A DNA stretch of 64,000 nt from Thermoplasmata archaeon (GTDB taxonomy: Archaea; Thermoplasmatota; DTKX01; JAHFTX01): positions 53,948-117,947 of the forward strand of contig JAHFTX010000003.1 of NCBI GenBank assembly GCA_023265395.1. Reading direction: 5' to 3'. The notes below the pieces were generated by a model, which saw only the letters and a list, made by a program, of their open reading frames with translations, was not told the origin of the DNA and ran no database searches. The position numbers and the translations under genes are program-made. Shown one piece after another: positions 46,713 to 54,983 of this stretch; the stretch's first letter is position 1, and every line of letters starts with the position of its first letter.

Positions 46713-46795
46713 GCGGGGGTAGCCAAGCGGCCAAAGGCGACAGACTCAAGATCTGTTCACGTTGGTGTTCGAGGGTTCAAATCCCTTCCCCCGCA
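46713..46795 (+). tRNA. tRNA-Leu (anticodon CAA)
   Basis: The acceptor arms GCGGGGG and CCCCCGC pair fully, with discriminator A and no encoded CCA. The anticodon stem is ACAGA/TCTGT with loop CTCAAGA, giving CAA, which reads the leucine codon UUG. A 14-nt variable arm with a small stem (CAC/GTG) fits the class II tRNA-Leu type. The T arm is GAGGG-TTCAAAT-CCCTT. I see no intron. Confidence 0.95.
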
Positions 46796-46825
46796 CTCTC
46801 TCCCCATCGTACCGCGCACCCCACC

Positions 46826-46833
46826 GCTTATCT
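46826..46833 (+). promoter_or_regulatory. TATA box of the VOC gene
   Basis: GCTTATCT is centred about 25 nt before the ATG at 46855, in the short gap after tRNA-Leu. The spacing predicts a leaderless mRNA. Confidence 0.4.
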
Positions 46834-46854
46834 GTGCGACCACCTACGGGTCTG

Positions 46855-47349
46855 ATGATGACCGCTCCATCGCCCCTCACGCAGCAGCCGGCCCGCTACC
46901 TCTGCGCGGTGCTCCTGGTCTCGAAGGACCCGGCACGACTGATGAGGTTCTACCGCGATGTGCTCGGGATTCCACTGGGCGCCGAGGAGCACGATGACAC
47001 GGCCGTGCATTACGGCTGCAACCTTGGCGAAGTCCACTTCGCGATCCACCCACTGGAGAACTTCGGCGACGCCAATGCCCAGCCTGGTGCAGTCCGCTTC
47101 GCACTCGAGGTATTCGATCTCCCGGGAACGCTGGACGCGATGCGCTCGAAGGGGGTCTCACCCCTCTTCCCGCCGCGGTCACTTGGCGGAACGAGCCTGC
47201 TCACTGCCGTGCAGGATCCCGACGGCAATGTCGTCGAGCTGACGCAACTCTCCCCGGAATGGTTCGAGTCGCTGCATCGCGCGCAGGAGCGTGGCGATGG
47301 GATGCTCGCCCACTGGCAGCAGCGACATGCCGATCATCGGCAAGCGTAG
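46855..47349 (+). CDS. VOC superfamily protein (glyoxalase/dioxygenase fold)
   Basis: The 164-aa protein has one pair of VOC beta-alpha-beta-beta-beta modules: CAVLLVSKDPARLMRFYRDVLGIPL ... HYGCNLGEVHFAIHP and GAVRFALEVFDLPGTLDAMRSKGV ... LTAVQDPDGNVVELTQ. The final Glu in NVVELTQ and His in EVHFAIHP are candidate metal ligands. The substrate cannot be told from sequence; members include glyoxalase I, dioxygenases and antibiotic-binding proteins. It starts at ATG 46855 (a second ATG follows at 46858). The 217 bp between its stop and the DUF1801 start hold no convincing gene. Confidence 0.82.
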   Translation: MMTAPSPLTQQPARYLCAVLLVSKDPARLMRFYRDVLGIPLGAEEHDDTAVHYGCNLGEVHFAIHPLENFGDANAQPGAVRFALEVFDLPGTLDAMRSKGVSPLFPPRSLGGTSLLTAVQDPDGNVVELTQLSPEWFESLHRAQERGDGMLAHWQQRHADHRQA

Positions 47350-47535
47350 GGGCGTTGGTCAGCGCCAAGGCCTTCCCTTCGGCATCCACATCGCCGTTGC
47401 AACAGGGAGCGCTCACGCCTCCCCGGCTCGCGGATGGACCGGCGGGGGATTCTTTGAACCTGTCGTGCATTCATCTCCACATCCGGCCTGGGCGATGCAA
47501 GTGCTCGGCAGGGAGCTTTTTCTGTTCGGGTCCCA

Positions 47536-47543
47536 CCTATAGG
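47536..47543 (+). promoter_or_regulatory. TATA-like box of the DUF1801 frame
   Basis: CCTATAGG lies about 27 nt before ATG 47567, the start of the frame that is cut by TAG at 47585. Its presence suggests that the gene was once expressed from that ATG. Confidence 0.35.
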
Positions 47544-47647
47544 ACGGTCGGGACGAGGTGTCGGCAATGGTAGGGATGAAAAAGTAGGCGTCGTTCGACA
47601 AGTACCTCGAGGCGCAAACTCCCTCGCACCAGGCGATCATCAGGAAG

Positions 47648-47923
47648 GTGCGAAGGCTGGTGAAGCGAGTGGCCCCACATCTCACGGAGGCGGTGAAATG
47701 GGGCAATGGGTGCTGGGTAGAAGGCAAGGAGTTTGTTGCATTCGTCTATTGCGGAAAGGACCACGTGCAGCTCGGATTCCCCGGAGGATGGGTGTTCAAG
47801 GACCCGAAGGGGCTCCTCGAGGGCGCAGGCAAGTCTGTTCGGCATGTCAAGATTCACTCGCACCGCGAGAGAGACGAGCGCGCAGTGTCACGGCTGCTCA
47901 AGCAGGCTGCTGATATCCGATAG
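47648..47923 (+). CDS. DUF1801-family protein, N-terminus cut by an in-frame TAG
   Basis: The 91-aa open frame matches the core of the DUF1801/YdhG family: EAVKWGNGCWVEGKEFVAFVYCGKDHVQLGF, DPKGLLEGAGKSVRHVKIHS and LLKQAA. The family's N-terminal helix is encoded directly upstream in the same frame (SFDKYLEAQTPSHQAIIRKV), but a TAG at 47585-47587 separates it from MVGMKK at ATG 47567. Only a GTG at 47648 could start the remaining part, missing about 20 conserved residues. The gene is probably a recent pseudogene, unless the stop is an assembly error or read through. Function in the family: small phosphate- or iron-chaperone-like fold, poorly known. Confidence 0.65.
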   Translation: MRRLVKRVAPHLTEAVKWGNGCWVEGKEFVAFVYCGKDHVQLGFPGGWVFKDPKGLLEGAGKSVRHVKIHSHRERDERAVSRLLKQAADIR

Positions 47924-48305
47924 CGTCGCACTCAAGAGGTGAACTCCTTCCCCGCAGCGGAGTCGACCGCCCACGAAGTACGACCCTCGTGCACAAGCGC
48001 GATGATTCTCTCGAACGCCGACCAGTTCCTTCTCATGCTCTAGAACAGCGCGTATGTGGGTTCGCTCCGATTCCAATATCGGCGAAGCAGAGCGCCCCCA
48101 GGACGGTGCCGTCAGGTCCCGGTAGGCCAGATCTGCGGCGGCTTCGTTCGTCTCGAGGATGATCTCCTTGCTCCAAGGGAGGCAAGCTGCGCAAGTGCCA
48201 TCGCGCGGCCTCGGTGCGGTCCCGATGGTATTTATATACCCAGTCCGATGGCGCCCGCGTCCGTAGCCCGAAGGGAATGCGAAGGCCTCGGTGGAGGAGC
48301 CCAGA
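47924..48305. other. 382-bp gene-free stretch before the nuo operon
   Basis: The stretch holds the strong TATA element of nuoJ1 near its right end. A minus-strand frame (47888-48355) runs through it, but it crosses the nuo promoter, lacks a ribosome site and resembles no family. Local base composition is lower in GC than the flanks. I see no other feature. Confidence 0.5.
48229..48238 (+). promoter_or_regulatory. TATA box of the nuoJ1-N operon
   Basis: TATTTATATA, followed by CCC, is the strongest TATA box in the window. Initiation near 48262 leaves a leader of about 44 nt. The 35 bp around it (48212-48246) recur almost intact at 63227-63260. Confidence 0.7.
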
Positions 48306-48869
48306 GTGGTCAGCGTCTCCGCAGATGTGATGGTCCTGATTGGGCTGGCGGCCATCGCCGCCTTCCTGGGTATCCTCGCTCTACGGGTCTACAACCATCT
48401 GATCTCCGCGTTCTTCTACCTGACCATCGGGGTCATGGTCGCCCTGCTCCCCCAGCACGGGTACGACCTGGCCATCCGCGGCCTCGTGGGCGTGCTCGCG
48501 CTCGCAGCGGTCTTCGGCATCGCCCTTGCCAACCGCTACGTGCACAAGGAGTACGCGATCCTGTGGATCATCGCCTCCATCGGTCTGCTGGGAGCGCTCC
48601 TGCTGGCCTTCGACCTCGACTACGCGATCTTCCTAGTCGTCGGCGGCATCGCGGTGACGGGAGCGATCCTTGCGATGGAGGCGCGCGAGATCATGCACGC
48701 GGTCTACTACCTCGGGACGACCTTCATCGCCGTGGCAGCGATCTACCTGCTGCTTGCCGCCGAGTACCTGATGGTGGTCCAGCTGCTCATCTACGTCGGC
48801 GCGGTCACCATCCTGATGAGCTTCGCGATCATGCTCACGCGCCGGACCATCCGGGAGCTCAGCGACTGA
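48306..48869 (+). CDS. nuoJ: Complex I subunit J, first part (NuoJ1)
   Basis: The 187-aa protein has about six membrane helices. Its C-terminal part (IMHAVYYLGTTFIAVAAIYLLLAAEYLMVVQLLIYVGAVTILMSFAIML) is the conserved NuoJ core with the pi-bulge helix region. The N-terminal three helices are additional relative to the bacterial protein. The subunit belongs to the antiporter-linking part of the complex I membrane arm. I start at GTG 48306, which has GGAGGA 7 nt upstream; GTG 48291 is an alternative. The last NuoJ helix is encoded separately in the next gene, as in haloarchaeal J1/J2 pairs. It opens the nuoJ1-J2-K-L-M-N operon. Confidence 0.85.
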   Translation: MVSVSADVMVLIGLAAIAAFLGILALRVYNHLISAFFYLTIGVMVALLPQHGYDLAIRGLVGVLALAAVFGIALANRYVHKEYAILWIIASIGLLGALLLAFDLDYAIFLVVGGIAVTGAILAMEAREIMHAVYYLGTTFIAVAAIYLLLAAEYLMVVQLLIYVGAVTILMSFAIMLTRRTIRELSD

Positions 48870-48885
48870 GGGCGGGGGCACGACG

Positions 48886-49218
48886 ATGCGCAAGCGCGAC
48901 TGGGACTGGTTCGTCAAGACCCTCGCCGTCGCGCTCGTCGCGGGCGTGGTGCTCTACCCTGCGCTGCAACCCAGCTGGGCGGCGACGCTGCCTGCCGACC
49001 AGAGCGCCGATGGTTCCGATACCCAGGCTCCTGCCCGCGCCGTCGCCGAGGACCTCTTCGAGGAGAAGCAACCCATCCTGTTGCTGACCTCCATTCTCCT
49101 GTTGACTGCCCTCATCGGCGGGATCTTCCTCGCCCGCGAGGAGAGCCAAGACAGCGACCGCATCCAGGGCACGCCTGAGCTCAAGACCTCCCGCGGTCCG
49201 GCGCGCAAGGGGGAGTGA
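48886..49218 (+). CDS. nuoJ: Complex I subunit J, second part (NuoJ2)
   Basis: The 110-aa protein has one helix near the N-terminus (VKTLAVALVAGVVLYPAL) and one at QPILLLTSILLLTALIGGIFLAR. The latter matches the last helix of bacterial NuoJ, confirming a split subunit. The C-terminal tail is hydrophilic. It starts at ATG 48886, 17 bp after NuoJ1, and its TGA overlaps the GTG of nuoK (GTGA). Confidence 0.75.
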   Translation: MRKRDWDWFVKTLAVALVAGVVLYPALQPSWAATLPADQSADGSDTQAPARAVAEDLFEEKQPILLLTSILLLTALIGGIFLAREESQDSDRIQGTPELKTSRGPARKGE

Positions 49219-49526
49219 GCGTGGCGGTCCCCCAAGCGGCGGTCCTCGGGCTGGGCGCCATCCTCTTCTCGCTCGGTTTCTACGGCGTGCTCACCCGCAC
49301 CAACGCCATCGCCATCCTGATGTCGGTGGAGGTGATGCTGACCGCCGCCAACATCAACTTCGTGGCCTTCGGCCAGTACTCCGGTGACCCAGCTGGCCAG
49401 AGCTACGCACTGATCTCCATCGCGCTGGCCGCCGCCGAGGTCGCAGTCGGCCTCGCCATCCTCATCACGGTGTTCAAGAGCCGCGGGACGATCGACGTCT
49501 CGCGGATCAACGTCCTGCGGTGGTAG
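49215..49526 (+). CDS. nuoK: NADH-quinone oxidoreductase subunit K
   Basis: The 103-aa protein has three membrane helices with the conserved glutamates of the proton path (ILMSVEVMLTAANINFVAF and ISIALAAAEVAVGLAILITVF). The length is typical (about 100 aa). Start GTG 49215 overlaps the stop of nuoJ2; GTG 49221 is possible. NuoL follows directly. Confidence 0.92.
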   Translation: MSVAVPQAAVLGLGAILFSLGFYGVLTRTNAIAILMSVEVMLTAANINFVAFGQYSGDPAGQSYALISIALAAAEVAVGLAILITVFKSRGTIDVSRINVLRW

Positions 49527-49529
49527 ACC

Positions 49530-51521
49530 ATGCTCGAACACCTGCTCTACCTGACATGGCTGATCCCCTTCGCCCCCTTCCTGGTCTTCGGATTCATCTA
49601 CCTGATGGCGGCGCTCGGCTGGAACCTTGGCCAGGCTGCCGGACACCTCTCGCTGATCGGGGTCGGGATCTCTGCACTGCTGAGCGTGGTCATCTTCGCC
49701 GACGTCTCGTCGGGGGTGGCCCTAGGCCCGATCGAGGTGGTGTGGGTCTCCTTCCCCAGCAGCGGTGGGCCGCCGCTGCAGTACACCATGGGGTTGCAGT
49801 TCGACCACCTGAGCGCCCTGGTGGGGATGGTCGTCGGGATCCTCTCCTTCCTGATCACGCTCTACTCGTTGGGCTACATGCGCGGCGATGTGGGCCTGCA
49901 CCGCTACTACGCCCACATCAGCCTCTTCATCGGAGCGATGCTCGGGTTGGTCTACTCGAACAACTACCTGATGATGTTCATCATGTGGGAGCTCATGGGC
50001 TTGTGCTCCTACCTGCTGATCGGCCACTACAACCACAAGCCGGAGGCGGCAGCGGCAGCCAAGAAGGCCTTCCTGGTCACCCGCATCGGCGACGTCAGCT
50101 TCCTGATCGGCCTGGTGGTGATCTGGAACACCTTCGGGACCTTCCAGTTCTCCGCCATCGAGCAGGCCGTCGGCGGGATCAAGGACACGATGCTGCTGGC
50201 CCACATCGCCCTGCTCCTCTTTGGCGGGGCCGTGGGCAAGAGCGCGCAGTTCCCCCTGCACGTGTGGCTGCCTGATGCGATGGAGGGTCCCACCCCGGTC
50301 TCGGCGCTCATCCACGCCGCGACCATGGTCAAGGCGGGCGTCTTCCTCGTGGCACGCTCCTACCCCCTGTTCGTGCACGCGGACCCGATCGCGCTGACCA
50401 CGGTGGCGTGGGTCGGGGGATTCACCGCGATCTTCGCGGCGTCGATGGCCCTGGTGTTCTTCGACATCAAGCGGGTGCTGGCCTACAGCACCCTCTCGCA
50501 GCTGGGGTACATGTTCCTGGCCCTAGGTGTCGGAGGCTACAGCGCCGGGATATTCCATCTGATGAACCACGCCTTCTTCAAGGCGCTGTTGTTCATGGGC
50601 GCAGGCGCGTGCATCCACGCGGTCCACAGCAACGACATGCGACAGATGGGCGGCCTCTTCAAGAAGATGCGATGGACCGGGCTGGCGATGCTCATCGCGA
50701 CCCTCTCCATCAGCGGGTTGCCGCTGCTGAGCGGGTGGTGGTCCAAGGACGAGATCCTCACCGACGTGCTGCTCTCGGGGGTCTGGCATGCGGACATCCT
50801 CTACTTCTTCGGCCTCTTCACGGCGGTGCTGACGGCCTTCTACATGTTCCGCCTGTGGTTCCTCACCTTCTGGGGAACACCCTCGCACCACGCCGAGCAT
50901 GCCGTCGAGGCGCCACCGACCATGGTGGTGCCCGTGGTTCTGCTGGCGATCCCGGCGGCACTCTCTGGCCTTCTGGCGGTCTATGTCCTCGACCTGCCTG
51001 ACTTCCTCGAGGCCTCCGAGGGGATGGCCGGTGAGTTGTTCTTCCAGCTTGGCGCCTTCGGTCTTGGGAGCGTCAGCCTCGAGCTGGCCGGTCAGGCGCT
51101 GGGCTCCGTGATGGCGCTGCTCGGCCTCTACATCGCGTGGGTGATGTACGGCCGCCGCTACGGCAAGCGCAACGTCGAGTACCTCAAGGACCTCGGCTGG
51201 GCAGGCGTGCTCTACCGCACGCTCTGGAACCGCTACTACATCGACCAGCTCTACGTCGGCTTCTGCACGATGGTCATCGTGCCCTTCGTGCGCCTGCAGG
51301 CGCGCTTCGACCAGGGTGGCATCGACGGGCTGGTCAACGGCATCGCCTCGGCGGCCTTCGCTCTGGGTGCGTCCTTGCGCCGGCTCCAGACGGGGATCGT
51401 CTCGCACTACGCCGCGATGATCGTGCTGGGGATCGTGCTGATCGCGGTGGTGGGCAACGCCCAGACGCTGGCGGGCTTCCTCGACGAGCTGGCGCGGCAG
51501 AACTTCGGGTACGGGGGCTGA
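49530..51521 (+). CDS. nuoL: NADH-quinone oxidoreductase subunit L
   Basis: The 663-aa antiporter-like subunit has about 16 helices. The conserved Glu (FIMWELMGLCSYLLIG), the Lys in KKAFLVTRIGD, FPLHVWLPDAMEGPTPVSALIHAATMVKAG and the KRVLAYSTLSQLGYM helix are all present. A long C-terminal section after residue 470 corresponds to the lateral helix and its anchor (WNRYYIDQLYVGF). It pumps protons at the distal end of the membrane arm. It starts at ATG 49530; nuoM follows 6 bp after its stop. Confidence 0.95.
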   Translation: MLEHLLYLTWLIPFAPFLVFGFIYLMAALGWNLGQAAGHLSLIGVGISALLSVVIFADVSSGVALGPIEVVWVSFPSSGGPPLQYTMGLQFDHLSALVGMVVGILSFLITLYSLGYMRGDVGLHRYYAHISLFIGAMLGLVYSNNYLMMFIMWELMGLCSYLLIGHYNHKPEAAAAAKKAFLVTRIGDVSFLIGLVVIWNTFGTFQFSAIEQAVGGIKDTMLLAHIALLLFGGAVGKSAQFPLHVWLPDAMEGPTPVSALIHAATMVKAGVFLVARSYPLFVHADPIALTTVAWVGGFTAIFAASMALVFFDIKRVLAYSTLSQLGYMFLALGVGGYSAGIFHLMNHAFFKALLFMGAGACIHAVHSNDMRQMGGLFKKMRWTGLAMLIATLSISGLPLLSGWWSKDEILTDVLLSGVWHADILYFFGLFTAVLTAFYMFRLWFLTFWGTPSHHAEHAVEAPPTMVVPVVLLAIPAALSGLLAVYVLDLPDFLEASEGMAGELFFQLGAFGLGSVSLELAGQALGSVMALLGLYIAWVMYGRRYGKRNVEYLKDLGWAGVLYRTLWNRYYIDQLYVGFCTMVIVPFVRLQARFDQGGIDGLVNGIASAAFALGASLRRLQTGIVSHYAAMIVLGIVLIAVVGNAQTLAGFLDELARQNFGYGG

Positions 51522-51527
51522 GCGACG

Positions 51528-53123
51528 ATGGCGGACATCCCGATCCTCACGCTGCTGCTGGTGCTCAGCGCCGCCGGGGCAGCGGCGGCCTTGCTCGTGC
51601 CCAAGCGGTACGCCGGTGCCGTCGCACTGGCCTTCGCCGTGCTGGTGTTCCTCCTCTCGTTGCTGCTGGTGCTGCCCCACGCGACCACCTTCAGCTTCGA
51701 CTACGCCGCCAGCAGCGCCGACCCGTTGCACCTGCAGCTGGGCGAGGCCCACCCCTGGATCGACAACGCCGGCCAGCCCGACCACCGCTTCGGCATCTGG
51801 TATCGCGTCGGGGTCGACGGCCTGTCGTTGCCGATGGTGTTCCTGAGCACGCTCATGACCATGGCGGCGATCGCCTACGCGATCCACGAGCCCAAGCGCC
51901 CCAACGAGTTCTTCGGGCTGCTGCTGGTGATGCAGGTGGGCGTGCTGGGGGTCTTCACCGCGCAGGACTACTTCGTCTTCTACATCTTCTGGGAGATCGT
52001 CCTGATCCCGATGTACTTCCTGATCGGGATCTGGGGTGGTCCGCGGCGCGATTATGCCGCGATCAAGTTCTTCATCTACACGCACGTGGCGTCGGTGATC
52101 ATGGTCATCGGGATCATGGCGCTGGTCTTCGAGAACCTGCGACTGACCGGTGTGTGGTCCTTTGCGTTCGCCGACATCGCCGCGTCGGCGCCCCAGATGG
52201 ACCTGGTGTTCAAGGGCGGGGTCTTCGCCGCGCTGTTCTTTGGGTTCGCCGTCAAGATGCCCGTGGTGCCCTTCCACACCTGGTTGCCCGACGCCCACGT
52301 CGAGGCCCCCACCGCCGGCTCGGTGCTGCTGGCGGCGATCCTGCTCAAGATGGGCGCCTACGGTCTGTTGCGGATCGCCTTCCAGACCTTCCCCGACGTG
52401 CTGCGGACCTCCTACAGCTGGTATGGGATCGACCTGCCCGAGACCCGACAGATCCTCGCGTTCCTGGGCGTCGTCTCGATCATCTATGGCGCCTTCATCT
52501 GCCTGGCGCAGCGCGACCTCAAGAAGCTGATCGCCTACAGCAGCATCAGCCACATGGGACTGGTGCTCTATGGCATGTCCACGACCACGGGGATCGGCAT
52601 CAGCGGCGCCGTGCTCCAGATGTTCGCCCACGGGCTGATCAGCGGCGCGCTGTTCATGGTGGTCGGTTCGATCCACCATGGCACGGGCACCCGTGACATC
52701 CCCAAGCTGGGGGGCCTGGCGCAGCGCCTGCCCCTGACGGCCGCCGTGCTGGTGGTCGCATCGATGGCGTCGCTGGGGCTGCCGGGGCTGGCCAGCTTCG
52801 TCAGCGAGCTGACGGTGTTCACGGGGGGCTACCAGGCCTATGGCCTGGTGATCTCGCCGGTGAGCATCGCCATCCCCATCATGGGGGTGCTGATCACCGC
52901 CGCCTATTACATCTGGGCGCTCCAGCGGGTGCTCTTCGGTCCCTTCGTCGAGCGGGGCTTGCCCATGCACGACCTGCCGCGCAACGAGAAGGTCGTCCTG
53001 CTGGGGCTGCTGGTGCTGATCGCCTTCTTTGGCATCTGGCCGGCGGCGATCCTCGACATGAGCACGCCGGGCAGCTTCGAGGTCGCCTCCCTCATCGGTG
53101 GGCTGACGGCCGGGGGGCGGTAG
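51528..53123 (+). CDS. nuoM: NADH-quinone oxidoreductase subunit M
   Basis: The 531-aa antiporter-like subunit has FYIFWEIVLIPMYFLIGIWG (conserved Glu), KFFIYTHVASVIMVIGI (Lys), VKMPVVPFHTWLPDAHVEAPTAGSVLLAAILLKMGAYG and DLKKLIAYSSISHMGLVLYG. All pump-channel residues can be seen. It starts at ATG 51528 and its stop lies one base before nuoN. Confidence 0.95.
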   Translation: MADIPILTLLLVLSAAGAAAALLVPKRYAGAVALAFAVLVFLLSLLLVLPHATTFSFDYAASSADPLHLQLGEAHPWIDNAGQPDHRFGIWYRVGVDGLSLPMVFLSTLMTMAAIAYAIHEPKRPNEFFGLLLVMQVGVLGVFTAQDYFVFYIFWEIVLIPMYFLIGIWGGPRRDYAAIKFFIYTHVASVIMVIGIMALVFENLRLTGVWSFAFADIAASAPQMDLVFKGGVFAALFFGFAVKMPVVPFHTWLPDAHVEAPTAGSVLLAAILLKMGAYGLLRIAFQTFPDVLRTSYSWYGIDLPETRQILAFLGVVSIIYGAFICLAQRDLKKLIAYSSISHMGLVLYGMSTTTGIGISGAVLQMFAHGLISGALFMVVGSIHHGTGTRDIPKLGGLAQRLPLTAAVLVVASMASLGLPGLASFVSELTVFTGGYQAYGLVISPVSIAIPIMGVLITAAYYIWALQRVLFGPFVERGLPMHDLPRNEKVVLLGLLVLIAFFGIWPAAILDMSTPGSFEVASLIGGLTAGGR

Positions 53124-53124
53124 G

Positions 53125-54654
53125 ATGAGCGACCTCGCCGATCTCCTTTCCCAGCTCAATGCGTCCCTGTCGGATCACATCGGCTTGCTGCCGATGCTGC
53201 TGCTGACGATCCTCGCACTGCTGTTGCTGCCGCTCTCCCAGGTACGTTCGTTCCAGCGGGGCTTGGGGGTCTTCGCCCTCTTGGGGTTGGGAGTGGCCAC
53301 CGCGCTGGTCTACGAGATGTTCGCCTTCCCCCATCTGGGCTTCGGGACCTTCGAGCGCCGCCTTGACGAATCCTACTTTGGCGGCGCGATGGTCGTCAAT
53401 GCGTGGTCGCTGTTCTTCTCGGCGATCTTCCTCGTGGTCGCGCTGCTGGTCTGCCTCGCCTCTCTGAGCGAGGTCAAGCGCCACGAGCCGCACCAGGGGG
53501 AGTACTACGCCCTGTTGCTGTTGGCGACCGTCGGGATGCTGGTGGTCGCCAGCGCCAATGACCTGTTCCTCCTCTTCATCGGCATCGAGATCGCCTCCGT
53601 CTCGACCTTCGCGCTGACGGCCTGGCGCAAGAAGGACGCCCTGAGCTCCGAGGCGGCGATCAAGTTCTTCCTCATCGGGGGACTGAGCGCGGCACTGCTG
53701 CTCTATGGCATCAGCTGGGTCTACGGCGCGACCGGCAGCGTGCAGCTGGGGCAGATCGCCGCTGCAGCGCCGCACACGACCCACCCTGAGGCGCTGACGC
53801 TGGGCGCGCTCTTGATGATCGCGGGCTTTGGGTTCAAGTTCGCCGCGGTGCCCTTCCACGGGTGGGCACCCGATGTCTACACCGGGGCTCCCACCACCAT
53901 CAGCGCCTTCCTGGCGGCAGGCTCCAAGAAGATGGCCGTGGTCGCCGCCCTCAAGGTCTTCGTCATCGGGTTCGGCACCGTCGCGGCGACCGTCCACTGG
54001 CAGCTGATCTTCGGCGTGCTGGCGATCCTGACGATGACCGTCGGCAACGTCGTGGCGCTGTGGCAGACCGACATCAAGCGCATGCTCGCCTACAGTTCGA
54101 TCGGGCAGGCTGGCTACATCCTCATCGCGGTCGCGGTCGCGACCCCCGACGCCATCGCGGCGGGGCTCTACCACTCCTTGACCCACGCGCTGATGAAGGG
54201 TGGCGCCTTCCTGCTGGTGGGCGGGCTCGCCGCCGCTGGGGTCGGCTACAAGATCGCCGACTGGGAGGGGCTGGGCCGTCGCTCCCCGGGGATGGCACTG
54301 GCGGCGACGCTGTTGCTGCTGGGCCTTGCCGGCATCCCGCCGACGGGCGGGTTCTTCAGCAAGTTCTTCATATTCGCCACGGCAGTGGCCGCTGGGGACT
54401 GGTTCCTGTGGTTGGCGGTGATCGGTCTGCTCAACAGTGCGTTGTCGCTCTACTACTACGCCAAGGTGATCCGCGCGATCTACAAGCGCCCTGCCAAGGC
54501 CGGGGCCAAGCACGTGCACGTGCCCCTGCCCTACGCGGCGGCGGTCATCCTCGCGACCATCGGCGTGCTGGCGACCTTCTTCTTCGCCAACCTTGGCTTC
54601 GGCCTCGCCAGCGAGGCTGCCGAATCCCTGCTGACGCTCACCTCGTTGCGATAG
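53125..54654 (+). CDS. nuoN: NADH-quinone oxidoreductase subunit N
   Basis: The 509-aa antiporter-like subunit has LFIGIEIASVSTFALTAWRKKD (conserved Glu), AIKFFLIGGLSAALLLYG (Lys), KFAAVPFHGWAPDVYTGAPTTISAFLAAGSKKMAV and DIKRMLAYSSIGQAGYI. It closes the nuo set; subunits A-D, H and I must lie elsewhere. The reaction partner (NADH, F420 or ferredoxin) cannot be decided because the input module is not in the window. Confidence 0.95.
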   Translation: MSDLADLLSQLNASLSDHIGLLPMLLLTILALLLLPLSQVRSFQRGLGVFALLGLGVATALVYEMFAFPHLGFGTFERRLDESYFGGAMVVNAWSLFFSAIFLVVALLVCLASLSEVKRHEPHQGEYYALLLLATVGMLVVASANDLFLLFIGIEIASVSTFALTAWRKKDALSSEAAIKFFLIGGLSAALLLYGISWVYGATGSVQLGQIAAAAPHTTHPEALTLGALLMIAGFGFKFAAVPFHGWAPDVYTGAPTTISAFLAAGSKKMAVVAALKVFVIGFGTVAATVHWQLIFGVLAILTMTVGNVVALWQTDIKRMLAYSSIGQAGYILIAVAVATPDAIAAGLYHSLTHALMKGGAFLLVGGLAAAGVGYKIADWEGLGRRSPGMALAATLLLLGLAGIPPTGGFFSKFFIFATAVAAGDWFLWLAVIGLLNSALSLYYYAKVIRAIYKRPAKAGAKHVHVPLPYAAAVILATIGVLATFFFANLGFGLASEAAESLLTLTSLR

Positions 54655-54724
54655 GCACAGCACCCAGGAGCGTGCAACGGGGCTGCCGACAGCCTGGGGA
54701 CTTCCATCTGCGCCGATGCGCGCC

Positions 54725-54934
54725 TTAGGGTCGTTCAGCGTTCTTGAGCATCTGCTGCCACAGCCGATCTTGGAAGGGGACCTGCTCGTCGACGGCCCGT
54801 TGGATGAAGTTGATCACCAGCTGGTGGGGGTCGAGCCCCTCCTTGCCGCAGTAGTCACGGAAGCGCTCGAGGAGCTCCTCGTCGATGCGCACGTTGAGCT
54901 GCTTGTGCTTGCCCGAAGCCGCGGCGCGGGCCAT
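54725..54934 (-). CDS. Ribbon-helix-helix transcriptional regulator
   Basis: This is a 69-aa protein with a clean RHH pattern: strand KQLNVRIDEELLERFRDYCGKEG and second helix DPHQLVINFIQRAVDEQV. The residues of the strand (Gln, Asn, Arg) should contact DNA as a dimer. It starts at ATG 54932-54934 with a TATA box about 25 nt upstream, so it is probably leaderless and has its own promoter. Its target is unknown; no toxin-like gene is adjacent, which argues against an antitoxin role. Confidence 0.85.
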   Translation of the reverse strand: MARAAASGKHKQLNVRIDEELLERFRDYCGKEGLDPHQLVINFIQRAVDEQVPFQDRLWQQMLKNAERP

Positions 54935-54953
54935 GGCCTCTCCAGCCGCCGCA

Positions 54954-54964
54954 GGGATATAGAC
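54954..54964 (-). promoter_or_regulatory. TATA box of the RHH regulator gene
   Basis: On the minus strand it reads GTCTATATCCC, centred about 25 nt before the ATG at 54934. It lies in the gap after the membrane-anchored protein gene. Confidence 0.55.
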
Positions 54965-54983
54965 TTTCTACTGCCTGCCGCCC

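Noticed and set aside
47585..47587. Pyrrolysine coding at the DUF1801 TAG
   Set aside because: TAG ends many normal genes here and no Pyl genes are in the window; a nonsense mutation or sequence error is simpler.
47888..48355. 155-aa minus-strand frame before nuoJ1
   Set aside because: It runs through the nuo TATA box and nuoJ1 start, lacks a start signal and has no recognisable domain. A shorter real protein inside it cannot be fully excluded.
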